Shown: piece by piece, positions 11,888-25,030 of the stretch
Position numbering within the stretch: the stretch's first letter is position 1
Layout of the letters: every line of letters begins with the position of its first letter
DNA from: Tubulanus polymorphus
Lineage: Eukaryota; Nemertea; Palaeonemertea; Tubulaniformes; Tubulanidae
Assembly (NCBI RefSeq): GCF_964204645.1
Contig: NC_134034.1
Coordinates: forward strand, 14,017,962-14,081,961
Length of the DNA: 64,000 nt
Reading direction: 5' to 3'
Notes under the pieces: generated by a model
Told to the model about the DNA's origin: nothing
Databases searched by the model: none
Seen by the model: only the letters and a program-made list of their open reading frames with translations
Position numbers and translations under genes: made by a program

Positions 11888-12415
11888 TTTAAAACCGAGT
11901 TAACCAAAATGCAAGCAGGTTTTCAGCGCCGTTCTCAAGTCATTGATGCCATCATGATTTGAACATGCTTGTCAAAGATTGCGGCTCAATTTACTGTGGA
12001 AATATCAAACATGTTTGAATGGTGCGATTCACCTGCTGCTGAGCAACGAACAGGCTGCAAATTTCATTGTGAAATCTGCAATTTCAGACGGTGTGGGAAT
12101 AAATTCATATAGGCTAGTGTTCCCTGCTCTAAGTCTGAACCAATTTACCGTTAAGCCTTGTATGGAAAAAATGATTTTCAGTGTTTTGTATTATTTCAGA
12201 TGTAGGCGTAACGCTAGAGTTTTGTTTATTCTACTCAAAAGAAGGTGATGTTTAGATCAGGTTTGTTTAATTACTCTTATTTATATCGAATATTTGATAT
12301 GATTTTTGTGAATTGCTCTAATGATGTTATAATGAATGTTGTTTGATTTATTTTCAGTCTAATGGAGGAGGATCTCAATAACTGAAACCTGCGACACGTC
12401 TACACCTGAAATTGA
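11888..12415 (+). repeat. Module A repeat, truncated
   Basis: Only the first part of module A is present. It breaks off after ACACCTGAAATTGA, where cassette 2 begins. The same breakpoint recurs at 19,567/19,568, so one junction was copied from the other. Confidence 0.75.
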
Positions 12416-12661
12416 CCTAGTTCTAAACACTGCGCATAAACCAGATCAAGTGGTTACTGTCATTTAACCGTAATGACAAGGACATATGGTAAGGCTTATC
12501 GGGTGAAATACAGGATATCGACAAATTCAAGTTCTGGAATTACCGCTTGATGGCGCTAGTCAGAAACGGAAATTGGAACCTAAATCCACCACGCGCGAGA
12601 TTTTTATAGTAAATTTAACCATGAAAAATGCTATTTCTCATGTGTTTATCTTGTGTTTCAG

Positions 12662-12927
12662 TTACACACACGTTACGGTCACCTACCACAGCACAAGAGG
12701 AATATGGTAATAGCCGGTGGTGTAACTGCGTCTGTTATCGTAGCGCCAGTTGTCGCTAGTTTAGCCGTTGGTATCGGTGTACCGATATTATTGGCGTATG
12801 TTTACGGCGTGGTACCGATATCGCTGTGTCGCAGCGGTGGTTGCTGCGTATCGACGACTGACTCCGGGCGGAGTTCGATTTGAGTTCGAACAGAACGAAG
12901 GAAGTGGCCCATCGGGGCCTTACGCCC
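12662..12927 (+). pseudogene. RNF19-like exon B, copy 2
   Basis: It has the 266-bp length, acceptor and GTAAGT donor of copy 1. It encodes the same hydrophobic segment and carries the same extra G after the STTDSG codons. It differs from copy 1 by a few substitutions, including GGC to TGC (Gly to Cys) after SGGC. Confidence 0.75.
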
Positions 12928-13212
12928 GTAAGTACTTAAACCATACTTTTCATATAGCGCAGGGTCCGGAATCAGCTGTCTTTCTAGGAATCTTAGGGGA
13001 TTATTTGATGATGTCATAGGGGGATTTATTGGGGGTGGCGAACTTTTCTACGTTTTGTATAGACTAGCCATAAAAAGAGATAATTTGATGATATCATTGG
13101 GGGATTAACTGATAAAGCCATGTTGTTTGGTGTGGCTGCTATATAAATCCCCCTATGACGTCATTTAAGTTAGTTCAGTACTAGTATGAGGGAATGTTTA
13201 TATTTGTTGTAG

Positions 13213-13459
13213 CTGATTCTCACAGTATAGAAATGACCAGTCACCGGGTAGCGAACCCCAGTATCGGACCTAGTATCGGTGAGATGTCTATGGCTATGAC
13301 CGGCAGTCTAAGCGCTAGCGGAAGCCACATCGACCGAGTCGGGATAATCCGCGATGAGAGCGATCGCGAATCGGCCAGTAACAGAGCGATTGCTGGCTCC
13401 AGTTTGAACGGTAGTTTATCGGGAAGCGCCGTTGCCGGACCTAGCGGATTCCAAAACAG
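13213..13459 (+). pseudogene. RNF19-like exon C, copy 2
   Basis: 247 bp, open throughout, with the same TTGTAG acceptor and CAG|GTAAGA donor as copy 1. It belongs to the Ser-rich cytoplasmic region after the membrane segments of RNF19-type ligases and is orphaned from any downstream exon. Confidence 0.75.
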
Positions 13460-13930
13460 GTAAGAGATTTTCCCGACTACAATCTCACGAATCACGAGGA
13501 TCCCCTGAGAAAAATTGGAGGAGGGCGCAGCGAAGGTACGGGTGCAGATTTAGGAAAATCTCAAAGAGAAGGAAGAGCAGTTCTCTGAGAAAGCAGGATT
13601 AAGGCTGACTTATGTCGACAAGCAACGCGATGCCTACCGACACAACTGGGTTTATCGCCGATTAACGGCCTACGAGAGGCCGCCAGTTGCTGCTCTATCT
13701 GTTCGACGTAAGCCGGCTAGCGACGGCAACCCGACGCCTACCGACTCGTTGCAAGCCGTATCCGGCTAGTTGCCTGTGTTCTACTCCGGCCTACGGTAGG
13801 CCAACAGTTGCTTACGATCGCAACTGACACAAACTGCTGTGATATGCACGGCGTTGCACCACTTTTAGTCGACGAATAAAAAACCCACAGTAGATTTGTA
13901 GAAACAGTTTCGAAGTTAAAAAATGTGTTG

Positions 13931-16365
13931 TTTTAAAACCGAGTTAACCAAAATCCAAGCAGGTTTTCAGCGCCGTTCTCAAATCATTGATGCTATCATG
14001 ATTTGGAAGCTTGTCAAAGATTGCGGCTCAATTTACTGTGGAAATATCAAACATGTTTGAATGTTGCGATTCACCTGCAGCTGAGCAACGAACACGCTGC
14101 AAATTTCATTGTGAAATCTGTAATTTCAGACGGTGTGGGAATAAATTCATATAGTGTTCCCTGCTCTAAGTCTGAACTAATAAAAAAAAATTGTAACTGA
14201 AAATTGTTGACACTAAAAGCATTTTGAATCTTGTTGAATCTGTTTTCATTTTTTATCTGATGAAGAAATAATGATTTTCTTTGTTTTGTATTATTTCAGA
14301 TGTAGGCCTAACGCTAGAGTTTTGTTTATTCTACTCAAAAGAAGGTGATGTTCAGATCAGGTTCGTTTAGTTACTCTTATTTATATCGAATATTTGATAT
14401 GATTTTTGTGAATTGCTCTAATGATGTTATAATGAACGTTGTTTGATTTATTTTCAGTCTAATGGAGGAGGACCTCAATAACTGAAACCTGCGACACGTC
14501 TTAACCTGAAATTGACTGCACGTCAAATGAATGAATTATTGATTCTAAATGACTGTGATATTTCATGCTGAATCGAGGATTTTTAGGATGTTCCAATAGT
14601 TAATAGTTAATGAATAGTTACTGCAACATGATCGCCACCTATTTGATATCTGCTGAACCACCAAATTATTGGATTAATACGTATCGTATTGGATTAAACT
14701 GTATATCACAGACGCCATCTATTGGAAATTTAAAAATTTATATCTTGAGTCAAAATAGATGTGAAATGCATTTTAGATAAACAAAAATTGTTCTCAAATT
14801 GAGTGTGAGCTGTTTGTTTTGATCTGAATGCAATGGAACACAATATCTGAGTGACTGTTAAAACCCTTCCAAGATTGGCACTGTCCCCTAGAGATGATTT
14901 TGATAAAACCAATGTCTCTAGTAAACTTTGCATCATTCAGAATCTACTCAACCAAAATAAATAAACTTGAAACCAAATTTAAGAATCTACAGGGCTTCAT
15001 TTCTGAATGATTGTTGTTTAGTTTTGACTGGTGCGTTGTCATGGTGATGGCAAGGTGATATTCTGGATCCGATGTCTGGAAAAATAGTAATTCCTGAAAA
15101 CAGAGCCAAATTTCATACTGAAATGAATAACTTCACTTATTTTCATCGATATAATAACAGAATGAATTTTTAGCAAAAAATTTCAGATATTTGTTAAAGA
15201 AATACAAAACTTGTCGATACTCTCAGCCGTGCCCCGCTGAAAAAAACTATTAGGTTAAATACATGTTGTGAGTCACCAATTCAACTTATAAGATTATTTG
15301 ATTTTTTCATTAATTGGGAATAATTTTAGAATGTTTTATTCGAACAATAGCTCGGAAGTTCACTAGAATTGCTACGTATTGCTAATCCCGTGGAATTCAT
15401 TACCCCCTAGTAATCCGGAGCGGTATATAAAGCCATCTGCGGCTAGAACCGTGAACTCTTTAGTTGGTGCTCGGAGCGCAGGCCTGAGTCCGAGTCGACC
15501 TCGAGCTGCGCGGTCTGCAGAACTAGCATGGCGGACGAATAAATCGCTATTTTCACTTGAAATATTTAGAAGCTTCTCTTTCAACTTAGATGCGTCAGAA
15601 TGTCTTCAAACCATTTCAACATTGAAATACAGTAAGTAAATTTACTTATGAATCGAATACTTGTGATGTATGAAGGTGATTCGAGATGGAGAGCGACATA
15701 AAACACTCCGGTTTAACCCCACGAGCAGCAGCAATCTCTATTCACTGATGCGTGCTGTAAAACCATTATCATTCAGTAATAATAATAATATTAATATGTG
15801 TCTTATATAGTGCTAAATCCAGCCAAGCTGCCCAGAGCGCTTTACATTTTTCGGTATTATTACCCCGGCCAATTTTAATACTCTAACATGTATCAGTCAT
15901 CTCTCCCTGGGTAGAAGTAACACCGAGCTGCTAACAAGCGCTCAGGAGTCTTCTATCAGACCAGGTACCCATTTACTCCTTGGTGGAGAGAGGCAATGAG
16001 GATAAGTGTCTTGCCCGAGGACACAACGGGGATCGAACCCACGACCTGGCTTCCCAGAGCTGAACGCTCTAACCACTAGCCCTCACCGCAGTAAAAAGTA
16101 TCAATAACATAAAGAGTGGATCGAGGCCTAAACTATTACTATCAATACAGATGGAGCATTTGACCCTCTGATACCCTGGATTTTAGAGTGCTTTCTCTGA
16201 CAGATTTCTATGTTTATTTCAGGGTGATGCTCAACTGAATAACTGCAGTCATCAGGAAGTTCAAGGAATAACTATTTGGCGATGAAGTGAACAAGTGATC
16301 CCTCAATTCAGGTAGATATATCTTAGGCCCTAATCACAGACCTCTACAAACCAGTTTCAGTGGTG
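13931..16365 (+). repeat. Module A repeat with SINE
   Basis: Full-length copy carrying a minus-strand SINE at 15,779-16,088. It is a close relative of the following unit (16,366-18,919), offset about 2.5 kb; the two probably arose as a tandem duplication after the SINE inserted, because both hold the SINE at the same place. Confidence 0.75.
15779..16088 (-). mobile_element. tRNA-derived SINE with V-domain-like tail
   Basis: Read on the minus strand, the head has an A-box-like TAGTGGTTAGAGCG and the B box GGTTCGATCCC. The body is about 200 bp. The tail has AAAGCGCTCTG, then GCACTATATAAGACACA, then (ATT)n, the pattern of V-domain/MetaSINE-type tails. Both sides show CAGTA, and copies without the SINE (for example 10,318 and 22,998) read ATTCAGTAAAAAG, so CAGTA is the likely TSD. 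Confidence 0.8.
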
Positions 16366-18919
16366 TTTTAAAACCGAGTTAACCAAAATCCAAGCAGGTT
16401 TTCAGCGCCGTTCTCAAATCATTGATGCCATCATGATTTGAAAGCTTGTCAAAGATTGCGGCTCAATTTACTGTGTTTGGGACTTAGCAAAAATATTTGC
16501 TGCGACAAAATTAACTGTGGAATTATCAAACATGTTTGAATGGTGCGATTCACCTGCTGCTGAGCAACGAACACGCTGCAAATTTCATTGTGAAATCTGT
16601 AATTTCAGACGGTGTGGGAATAAATTCATATAGTGTTCCCTGCTCTAAGTCTGAACCAATTTACCGTTAAGTCTTGTATGAAAAAAAAATTGTACCACTG
16701 AAAATTCTTGGCACTAAAAGCATTTTGAATCTTGTTGAATCTGTTTTCATTTTTTATCTGATGAAGAAATAATGATTTTCAGTGTTTTGTATTATTTCAG
16801 ATGTAGGCGTAACGCTAGAGTTTTGTTTATTCTACTCAAAAGAAGATGATGTTTAGATCAGGTTTGTTTAGTTACTCTTATTTATATCGGATATTTGATA
16901 TGATTTTTGTGAATTGCTCTAATGATGTTATAATGAATGTTGTTTGATTTATTTTCAGTCTAATGGAGGAGGATCTCAATAACTGAAACCTGCGACATGT
17001 CTACACCTGAAATTGACTGCACGTCAAATGAATGAATTGTTGAATCTAATTGACTGTGATATTTAATGCTGATTAGAGGATTTGGAGGGATATCCCAAGC
17101 TCGAACCCAGTGATTCTGATCAGATGATAAACCAGGGTGTCTGATATATACTGATGAATAGTTACTACGACATGATCGCCACCTATTGGATATCTGCTGA
17201 ACCACCAAATTATTGGATTAATACGAATACGTATTCGTATTGGATTAAACTGTATATCACAGACGCCATCTATTGGAAATTTAGAAATTTATATCTTGAG
17301 TCAAAATAAACGTGAAATGCATTTTAGATAAACACAAATATTTCTCAAATTGAGTGTGAACTGTTTGGTTTGATCTGAATGCAGTGGAACACAATATCTG
17401 AGTGACTGTTAAAACCCTTCCAGGATTGGCACTGTCCCCCAGAGATGATTTTGATAAAACCAGTGTCTCTGGTAAACTTGCATCATTCAGAATCTACTCA
17501 ACCAAAATAAAGAAACTTGAAACCAAATTTAAGAATCTACAGGGCTTCATTTCTGAATGATTGTTGTTTAGTTTTGACTGGTGCGTTGTCATGGTGATGG
17601 CAAGGTGATATTCTGGATCCGATGTCTGGAAAAATAGTAATTCCTGAAAACAGAGCCAAATTTCATACTGAAATGAATAACTACACTTATTTTCATCGAT
17701 ATAATAACAGAATGAATTTTTAGCAAAAAATTTCACAGATATTTGTTAAAGAAATAGAAAACTTGTCGATACTCTCAGCCGTGCCCCGCTGAAAAAAACT
17801 ATTAGGTTAAATACGTGTTGTGAGTCACCAATTCAACTTATAAGATTATTTGATTTTTTCATTAATTGGGAATAATTTTAGAATGTTTTATTCGAACAAT
17901 AGCCCGGAAGTTCACTAGAATTGTTACGTATTGCTAATTCCGTGGAATTCATTACCCCCGCTAGTAATCCGGAGCGGTATATAAAGCCATCCGCGGCTAG
18001 AACCGTGAACTCTTTAGTTGGTGCTCGGAGCGCAAAGCCTGAGTCCGAGTCGACCTCGAGCTGCGCGGTCTGCAGAACCAGCATGGCGGACGAATAAATC
18101 GCTATTTACACTTGAAATATTTAGAAGCTTCTCTTTCAACGCAGAAGCGACAGAATGTCTTCAAACCATTTCAACATTGAAATACAGTAAGTAAATTTAC
18201 TTATGAATCGAATACTTGTGATGTATGAAGGTGATTCGAGATGGAGAGCGACATAAAACACTCCGGTTTAACCCCACGAGCAGCAGCAATCTCTATTCAC
18301 TGATGCGTGCTGTAAAACCATCATCATTCAGTAATAATAATAATATTAATATGTGTCTTATATAGTGCTAAATCCAGCCAGGCTGCTCAGAGCGCTTTAC
18401 ATTTTTCGGTATTATTACCCCGGCCAATTTTAATACTCTAACATGTATCAGTCATCTCTCCCTTTTGAGAAGTAACACCGAGCTGCTAACAAGCGCTCAG
18501 GAGTCTTCTATCAGGCCAGGTACCCATTTACTCCTTGGTGGAGAGAGGCAATGAGGATAAGTGTCTTGCCCGAGGACACAACGGGGATCGAACCCACGAC
18601 CTGGCTTCCCAGAGCTGAACGCTCTAACCACTAGCCCTCACCGCAGTAAAAAGTATCAATGACATAAAGAGTGGATCGAGGCCTAAACTATTACTATCAA
18701 TACAGATGGAGCATTTGACCCTCTGATACCCTGGATTTTAGAGTGCTTTCTCTGACAGGTTTCTATGTTTATTTCAGGGTGATGCTCAACTGAATAACTG
18801 CAGTCATCAGGAAGTTCAAGGAATAACTATTTGGCGATGAAGTGAACAAGTGATCCCTCAATTCAGGTAGATATATCTTAGGCCCTAATCACAGACCTCT
18901 ACAAACCAGTTTCAGTGGT
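16366..18919 (+). repeat. Module A repeat with SINE
   Basis: Full-length tandem neighbour of the 13,931-16,365 unit, with the SINE at the same internal site (18,334-18,643). It holds the GAACCCAGTGATTCTGATC block (17,103 onwards) that the previous unit lacks. Confidence 0.75.
18334..18643 (-). mobile_element. tRNA-derived SINE with V-domain-like tail
   Basis: Same SINE and same insertion site as 15,779-16,088, with a few substitutions such as CCTTTTGAGA in place of CCTGGGTAGA. It was copied with its host module rather than inserted independently. Confidence 0.8.
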
Positions 18920-19567
18920 GTTTTAAAACCGAGTTTACCAAAATCCAAGCAGGTTTTCTGCGCCGTTCTCAAATCATTGATGCCATCATGATTTGAAAGC
19001 TTGTCAAAGATTGCGGCTCAATTTACTGTGTTTGGGACTTAGCAAAAATATTTGCTGCGACAAAATTAACTGTGGAAATATCAAACATGTTTGAATGTTG
19101 CGATTCACCTGCTGCTGAGCAACGAACACGCTGCAAATTTCATTGTGAAATCTGTAATTTCAGACGGTGTGGGAATAAATTCATATAGGCTAGTGTTCCC
19201 TGCTCTAAGTCTGAACCAATTTACCGTTATGTCTTGTATGAGAAAAAAAATTCTAAGCCTGAAAATTGTTGGCACTAAATGCATTTTGAATCTGTTTTCA
19301 TTTTTTATCTGATGAAGAAATAATGATTTTCAGTGTTTTGTATTATTTCAGATGTAGGCGTAACGCTAGAGTTTTGTTTATTCTACTCAAAAGAAGGTGA
19401 TGTTTAGATCAGGTTTGTTTAGTTACTCTTATTCATGTCGAATATTTGATATGATTTTTGTGAATTGCTCTAATGATGTTATAATGAACGTTGTTTGATT
19501 TATTTTCAGTCTAATGGAGGAGGATCTCAATAACTGAAACCTGCGACACGTCTACACCTGAAATTGA
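18920..19567 (+). repeat. Module A repeat, truncated
   Basis: First part of module A, cut at the same ACACCTGAAATTGA breakpoint as the copy ending at 12,415. Confidence 0.75.
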
Positions 19568-19814
19568 CCTAGTTCTAAACACTGCGCATAAACCAGATCA
19601 AGTGGTTACTGTCATTTAACCGTAATGACAAGGACATATGATAAGGCTTATCGGGTGAAATACAGGATATCGACAAATTCAAGTTCTGAAATTACTCGCT
19701 TGATGGCGCTAGTCAGAAACAGAAATTGGAACCTAAATCCACCACGCGCTAGATTTTTATCGCAAATTTTACTATGAAAAATGCTATTTCTCATGTGTTT
19801 ATCTTGTGTTTCAG

Positions 19815-20049
19815 TGACACACGTTACGGTCACCTACCACAGCACAAGAGGAATATGGTAATAGCCGGTGGTGTAACTGCGTCTGTTATCGTAGCGCCAG
19901 TTGTCGCTAGTTTAGCCGTATGTTTACGGCGTGGTACCGATATCGCTGTGTGGCAGCGGTGGTTGCGGCGTATCGACGACTGACTCCGGGCGGAGTTCGA
20001 TTTGAGTTCGAAGAGAACGAAGGAAGTGGCCCATCGGGGCCTTACGCCC
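19815..20049 (+). pseudogene. RNF19-like exon B, copy 3 (internal deletion)
   Basis: The acceptor and donor are kept, but the first codons are altered (a 2-base loss in CAG|TGACACACG) and about 29 bp encoding [10 protein letters not shown] is missing, so the membrane segment is disrupted. The shared extra G is also present. Confidence 0.75.
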
Positions 20050-20336
20050 GTAAGTACTTAAACCATACTTTTCATATAGCGCAGGGTCCGGAATCAGCTG
20101 TCTTTCTAGGATTCTGAAGGGATAATTTGATGATGTCATAGGGGGATTTATTGGAGGTGGCCAACTTTTCTACGTTTTATATAGACTAGCCATAAAGAGA
20201 AAGATAATTTGATGATGTCATAGGGGGATTAACTGATAAAGCCATGTTGTCTGGTGTGGCTGCTATATAAATCCCCCTATGACGTCATTTAAGTTAGTTC
20301 AGTACTAGTATGAGTGAATGTTTATATTTGTTGTAG

Positions 20337-20583
20337 CTGATTCTCACAGTATAGAAACGACCAGTCACCGGGTAGCGAACCCCAGTATCGGACCTAGTAT
20401 CGGTGAGATGTCTATGGCTATGACTGGCAGTCTTAGCGCTAGCGGAAACCACATCGACCGAGTCGGGATAATCCGCGATGAGAGCGATCGCTAATCGGCC
20501 AGTAACAGAGCGATTGCTTGCTCCAGTTTGAATGGTAGTTTATCGGGAAGCGCCGTTGCCGGACCGAGCGGATTCCAAAACAG
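20337..20583 (+). pseudogene. RNF19-like exon C, copy 3 (premature stop)
   Basis: 247 bp with intact splice sites. A TAA replaces the GAA codon within the GCGATCGCTAATCGG stretch, so the frame is closed. The same TAA is present in cassette 5 of the inverted block, linking these two copies by descent. Confidence 0.75.
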
Positions 20584-21053
20584 GTAAGAGATTTTCCCGA
20601 CTACAATCTCACGAATCACGAGGATCCCCTGGAAAATTGGAGGAGGGCGCAGCGAAGGTACGGGTGCAGATATAGGAAAATCTCATAGAGAAGGAAGAGC
20701 AGTTCTCTGAGAAAGCAGGATTAAGGCTGACTTATGTCGACAAGCAACGCGATGCCTACCGACACAACTGGGTTTATCGCCGATTAACGGCCTACGAGAG
20801 GCCGCCAGTTGCTGCTCTATCTGTTCGACATAAGCCGGCTTGCGACGGCAACCCGACCCCTACCGACTCGTCGCTAGCCGTATCCGGCTAGTTGCCCGTG
20901 TTCTACTCCGGCCTACGGTAGGCCAACAGTTGCTTTCGATCGCAACTGACACAAACTGCTGTGATATGCACGGCGTTGCACCACTTTTAGTCGACGAATA
21001 AAAAACCCACAGTAGATTTGTAGAAACAGTTTCGAAGTTAAAAACTGTGTTGT

Positions 21054-23275
21054 TTTAAAACCGAGTTAACCAAAATCCAAGCAGGTTTTCAGCGCCGTTC
21101 TCAAATCATTGATGCCGTCATGATTTGAAAGCTTGTCAAAGATTGCGGCTCAATTTACTGTGTTTGAAACTAAACAAAAATTTCGCTGCAATGAAATTAA
21201 CTGTGGAAATATCAAACATGTTTGAATGTTGTGATTCACCTGCTGCTGAGCAACGAACACGCTGCAAATTTCATTGTGAAATCTGTAATTTCAGACGGTG
21301 TGGGAATAAATTCATATAGTGTTCCCTGCTCTAAGTCTGAACCAATTTACCGTTAAGTCTTGTATGACAAAAAAATTGTACCACTGAAAATTCTTGGCAC
21401 TAAAAGCATTTTGAATCTTGTTGAATCTGTTTTCATTTTTTATCTGATGAAGAAATAATGATATTCAGTGTTTTGTATTATTTCAGATGTAGGCGTAACG
21501 CTAGAGTTTTGTTTATTCTACTCAAAAGAAGGTTATGTTTAGATCAGGTTCGTTTAGTTACTCTTATTTATATCGAATATTTGATATGATTTTTGTGAAT
21601 TGCTCTAATGATGTTATAATGAATGTTGTTTGATTTATATTCAGTCTAATGGAGGAGAATCTCAATAACTGAAACCTGCGACACGTCTACACCTGAAATT
21701 GACTGTGCGTCAAATGAATGAATTATTGATTCTAAATGACTGTGATGTTTCATGCTGTTTAGAGGATTTGTAGGATGTCCCAAGTTCAAACCCAGTGATT
21801 CTGATCAAATGATAGACCAGGGTGTCTGATATATACTGATGAATAGTTACTACGACATGATCGCCACCTATTGGATTTCTGCTGAACCACCAAATTATTG
21901 GATTAATACGAATACGTATTGGATTAAACTGTATATCACAGACGCCATCTATTGGAAATTTAGAAATTTATAACTTGAGTCAAAATAAACGTGAAATGCA
22001 TTTCAGATTAACACAAAATAGTTCTCAAGTTGAGTCTGAACTGTTGGTTTGATCTGAATGCAGTGGAACACAATATCTGAGTGACTGTTAAAACCCTTCC
22101 AGGATTGGCACTGTCCCCCAGAGTTGATTTTGATAAAACCAGTGTCTCTAGTTAACTTTGCATCATTCAGAATCTACTCAATTAAAATAAAGAAACTTGA
22201 AACCAAATTTAAGAATCTACAGGGCTTCATTTCTGAATGATTGTTGTTTGTTTTGACTGGTGCGTTGTCATGGTGATGGCAAGGTGATATTCTGGATCCG
22301 ATTTTTGGAAAAATAGTAATTCCTTAAAACAGAGCCAAATTTTATACTGAAATGAATAACTACACTTATTTTCATCGATATGAAAACAGAATGAATTTAT
22401 TTGAGCAAAAAATTTCATAGATATCTGTTAAAGAAATACAAAACTTGTCGATACTCTCAGCCGTGCCCCGCTGAAAAAACTATTCGGTTAAATACCTATT
22501 GTGAGTCACCAATTCAACTTAAAAGATTATTTGATTGTTTTATTATTTTAGAATGTTTTTCCTGCGAACAATAGCTCGGAAGTTCAGTAGAATTGCTACG
22601 TATTGCTAATTCCGTGGAATTCATTACCCCCTAGTAATCCGGAGCGGTATCTAAAGCCATCCGCGGCTAGAACCGTGAACTCTTTAGTTGGTGCTCGGAG
22701 CGCAAAGCCTGAGTCCGAGTCGACCTCGAGCTGCGCGGTCTGCAGAACTAGCATGGCGGACGAATAAATCGCTATTTTCACTTGAAATATTTAGAAGCTT
22801 CTCTCTCAACCTAGATGCGTCAGATTGTATCCAAACCATTTCGACATTGAAATACAGTAAGTAAATTTACTTATGAATCGAATACTTTTGATGTATGAAG
22901 GTGATTCGAGATGGAGAGCGACATAAAACACTCCGGTTTAACCCCACGAGCAGCAGCAATCTCTATTCGCTGATGCGTGCTGTAAAACCATCATCATTCA
23001 GTAAAAAGTATCAATAACATGAAGAGTGAATCTAGGCCTAAACTTTTACTATCAATACAGATGTAGCATTTGACCCCGCGGATACCCTGGATTTTAGAGT
23101 GCTTTCTCTGACAGGTTTCTATATTTATTTCAGGGTGATGCTCTACTGAATAACTGCAGTCATCAGGAAGTTCAAGGAATAACTGTTTGGCGATGAAGTG
23201 AACAAGTGATCCCTCAATTCAGGTAGATATATCTTAGGCCCTAATCACAGACCTCTAGAAACCAGTTTCAGTGGT
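21054..23275 (+). repeat. Module A repeat
   Basis: Full copy of about 2.2 kb without a SINE; useful as the empty-site reference for the SINE. Confidence 0.75.
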
Positions 23276-23760
23276 GTTTTAAAACCAAGTTAACCAAAAT
23301 CCAAGCAGGTTTTCAGCGCCGTTCTCAAATCATTGATGCTATCATGATTTGAAAGCTTGTCAAAGATTGTGGCTCAATTTACTGTGTTTGGGACTAAACA
23401 AAAATTTCGCTGCAATGAAATTTACTGTGGAAATATCAAACATGTTTGAATGGTGCGATTCACCTGCTGCTGAGCAACGAACACGCTGCAAATTTCATTG
23501 TGAAATCTGTAATTTCAGACGGTGTGGGAATAAATTCATATAGTGTTCCCTGCTCTAAGTCTGAACCAATTTACCGTTAAGTCTTGTATGAAAAAAATGA
23601 TTTTCAGTGTTTTGTATTATTTCAGATGTAGGCGTAACGCTAGAGTTTTGTTTATTCTACTCAAAAGAAGGTGATGTTTAGATCAGGTTCGTTTAGTTAC
23701 TCTTATTTATATCGAATATTTGATATGATTTTTGTGAATTGCTCTAATGATGTTATAATG
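23276..23760 (+). repeat. Module A repeat, truncated
   Basis: First part of module A, ending at GATGTTATAATG, where single-copy intronic sequence of the RNF19-like locus begins. Confidence 0.7.
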
Positions 23761-23781
23761 GTGGTCTTAAATCTTGGGACT

Positions 23782-23912
23782 GGGTGCAGTTTCACGAAAA
23801 AGTTTAAGGCTTAAACGGTTAAGTTTGAATTGTTGTGTTCATTGAAGAAATGAAGTAACCAATGGCAATTACACCAAGAATTTGAGTTTAACTTTTTTGT
23901 GAAACAGGGCCC
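23782..23912. mobile_element. Small MITE
   Basis: GGGTGCAGTTTCACGAAAAA at the left mirrors TTTTTTGTGAAACAGGGCCC at the right, with related AAGTTTAAG and GTTTAACTT steps inside. About 130 bp with no coding capacity. It lies just upstream of RNF19-like exon A. Confidence 0.6.
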
Positions 23913-24182
23913 TGGTCTTAAGTTGTTAGATTGGTTATATTATTAACTAAGTTGGTCTTAGAGTAGTCTTAAGTCTAAGCCATGACTATGCAACTGGCCC
24001 CTGCACACATGGCGATTCTCTAGTTGTCAGAGCTCTGAATCAAATGGTTGCAAGTGATAGAATGAATCCATTGATATTTATGGTCCTTCCTTGTAAACCC
24101 GAGCTCGGCCTTTAATCGATGATAAAGGTTTATAAGTCCTTAGAAATTGAGTAATAATTTAGTCGATTATGTTGATTTTTAG

Positions 24183-24345
24183 TCCGTCTGGCTGCACTTT
24201 CTGGGGTAAAAAGCCATGGAGCCGAAAGAACAAGATATTGTGGCAACTCGGCACGTTAGTTGGCGCTCCGGTCGGTATCGGACTCGTTGCTGGAATCGCA
24301 GTTCCCGCGATGATCATAGAGATTCCCGTCTGGGTCGGACGCGAG
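24183..24345 (+). pseudogene. RNF19-like exon A (single copy)
   Basis: After a TTGATTTTTAG acceptor the frame encodes [20 protein letters not shown] followed by a hydrophobic [20 protein letters not shown] run. This is the segment around the first transmembrane helix of RNF19A/B, downstream of the RBR module. It ends GRE|GTAAAT in phase 0, which fits the phase 0 start of exon B at 25,370. RNF19 ligases are membrane-anchored E3 enzymes that ubiquitinate substrates via RING1, IBR and RING2; none of those domains lies in the window. The exon itself is intact; it is called pseudogene only because its next exon is frameshifted. Confidence 0.75.
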
Positions 24346-24639
24346 GTAAATTATCGACTAATATTAGGAATCCATCTGCCGTCTGTCTCTGAGAATCTCA
24401 ATTTAGTGATCATTATTATATTTCCACACGAATCACAAGGGCCTCGTGCCCAAAAGGTCATTTTTGATCCGAATTCCGAGAACATATACGCATGGACACA
24501 TAACTGAAAGTCTTTTATACGTGAGGCCTATCACACAGGGTGACCACGTGAGACATAAAATGATAGCTTAATATGTGTGATAGCTTTCTGACTACAGTTT
24601 TTCAATTTGATGAAATTGTTGAACTGAAGGAATTTAACC

Positions 24640-25030
24640 CAAACAGATGAACTGGGATTTAAAGTGTTCATTCATTGAATGCCTCATTACAGATATTATT
24701 ATGTCCTTTGAAAAGTCCTTTCATGTTGAAATTAAACCCACACAACTGTTAAACTCAATACAAAGTCAAATTGACTATAATTGACTATAGGGACTGTTAA
24801 CGAACTGATGTCACTGTATGTAAACACCTCCCACCTAGGAACAGTTATAACCCTTACTGGAACTGGATCCAGTCTCAATTAAACCCATACAACTGTGGAA
24901 CTGGATGAAATTAAACCCCCACAACTGTGGAACTGGGTCCAGTGTCAAATTAAAACCACACAAAAAACTGGGATTGTCAATCCCAATCCCAGTTTTTCAA
25001 TAATTGAATATAGCCAAAAACTGGGATTGA
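24640..25030. repeat. Degenerate minisatellite in the A-B intron
   Basis: The phrases ATTAAACCCACACAACTGT, GGAACTGGGTCCAGT and AAACTGGGATTG recur several times in direct order, and an inverted pair AACTGGGATTGTC/CAATCCCAGTT is present. Nothing coding. Confidence 0.5.

Larger units (their letters stand above)
12416..13930 (+). repeat. RNF19 exon cassette 2 (module B)
   Basis: It starts at CCTAGTTCTAAACACTGCG and ends at the next GTTTTAAAACC. Layout is as in cassette 1, with a longer B-C intron that holds a second palindromic GGGGGATT element and the phrase GTGGCGAACTTTTCTACG. An AATAAA sits near 13,876. Confidence 0.75.
19568..21053 (+). repeat. RNF19 exon cassette 3 (module B)
   Basis: Same borders as cassette 2. 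Both exons carry extra damage (see the exon entries). The tail and AATAAA are retained. Confidence 0.75.
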
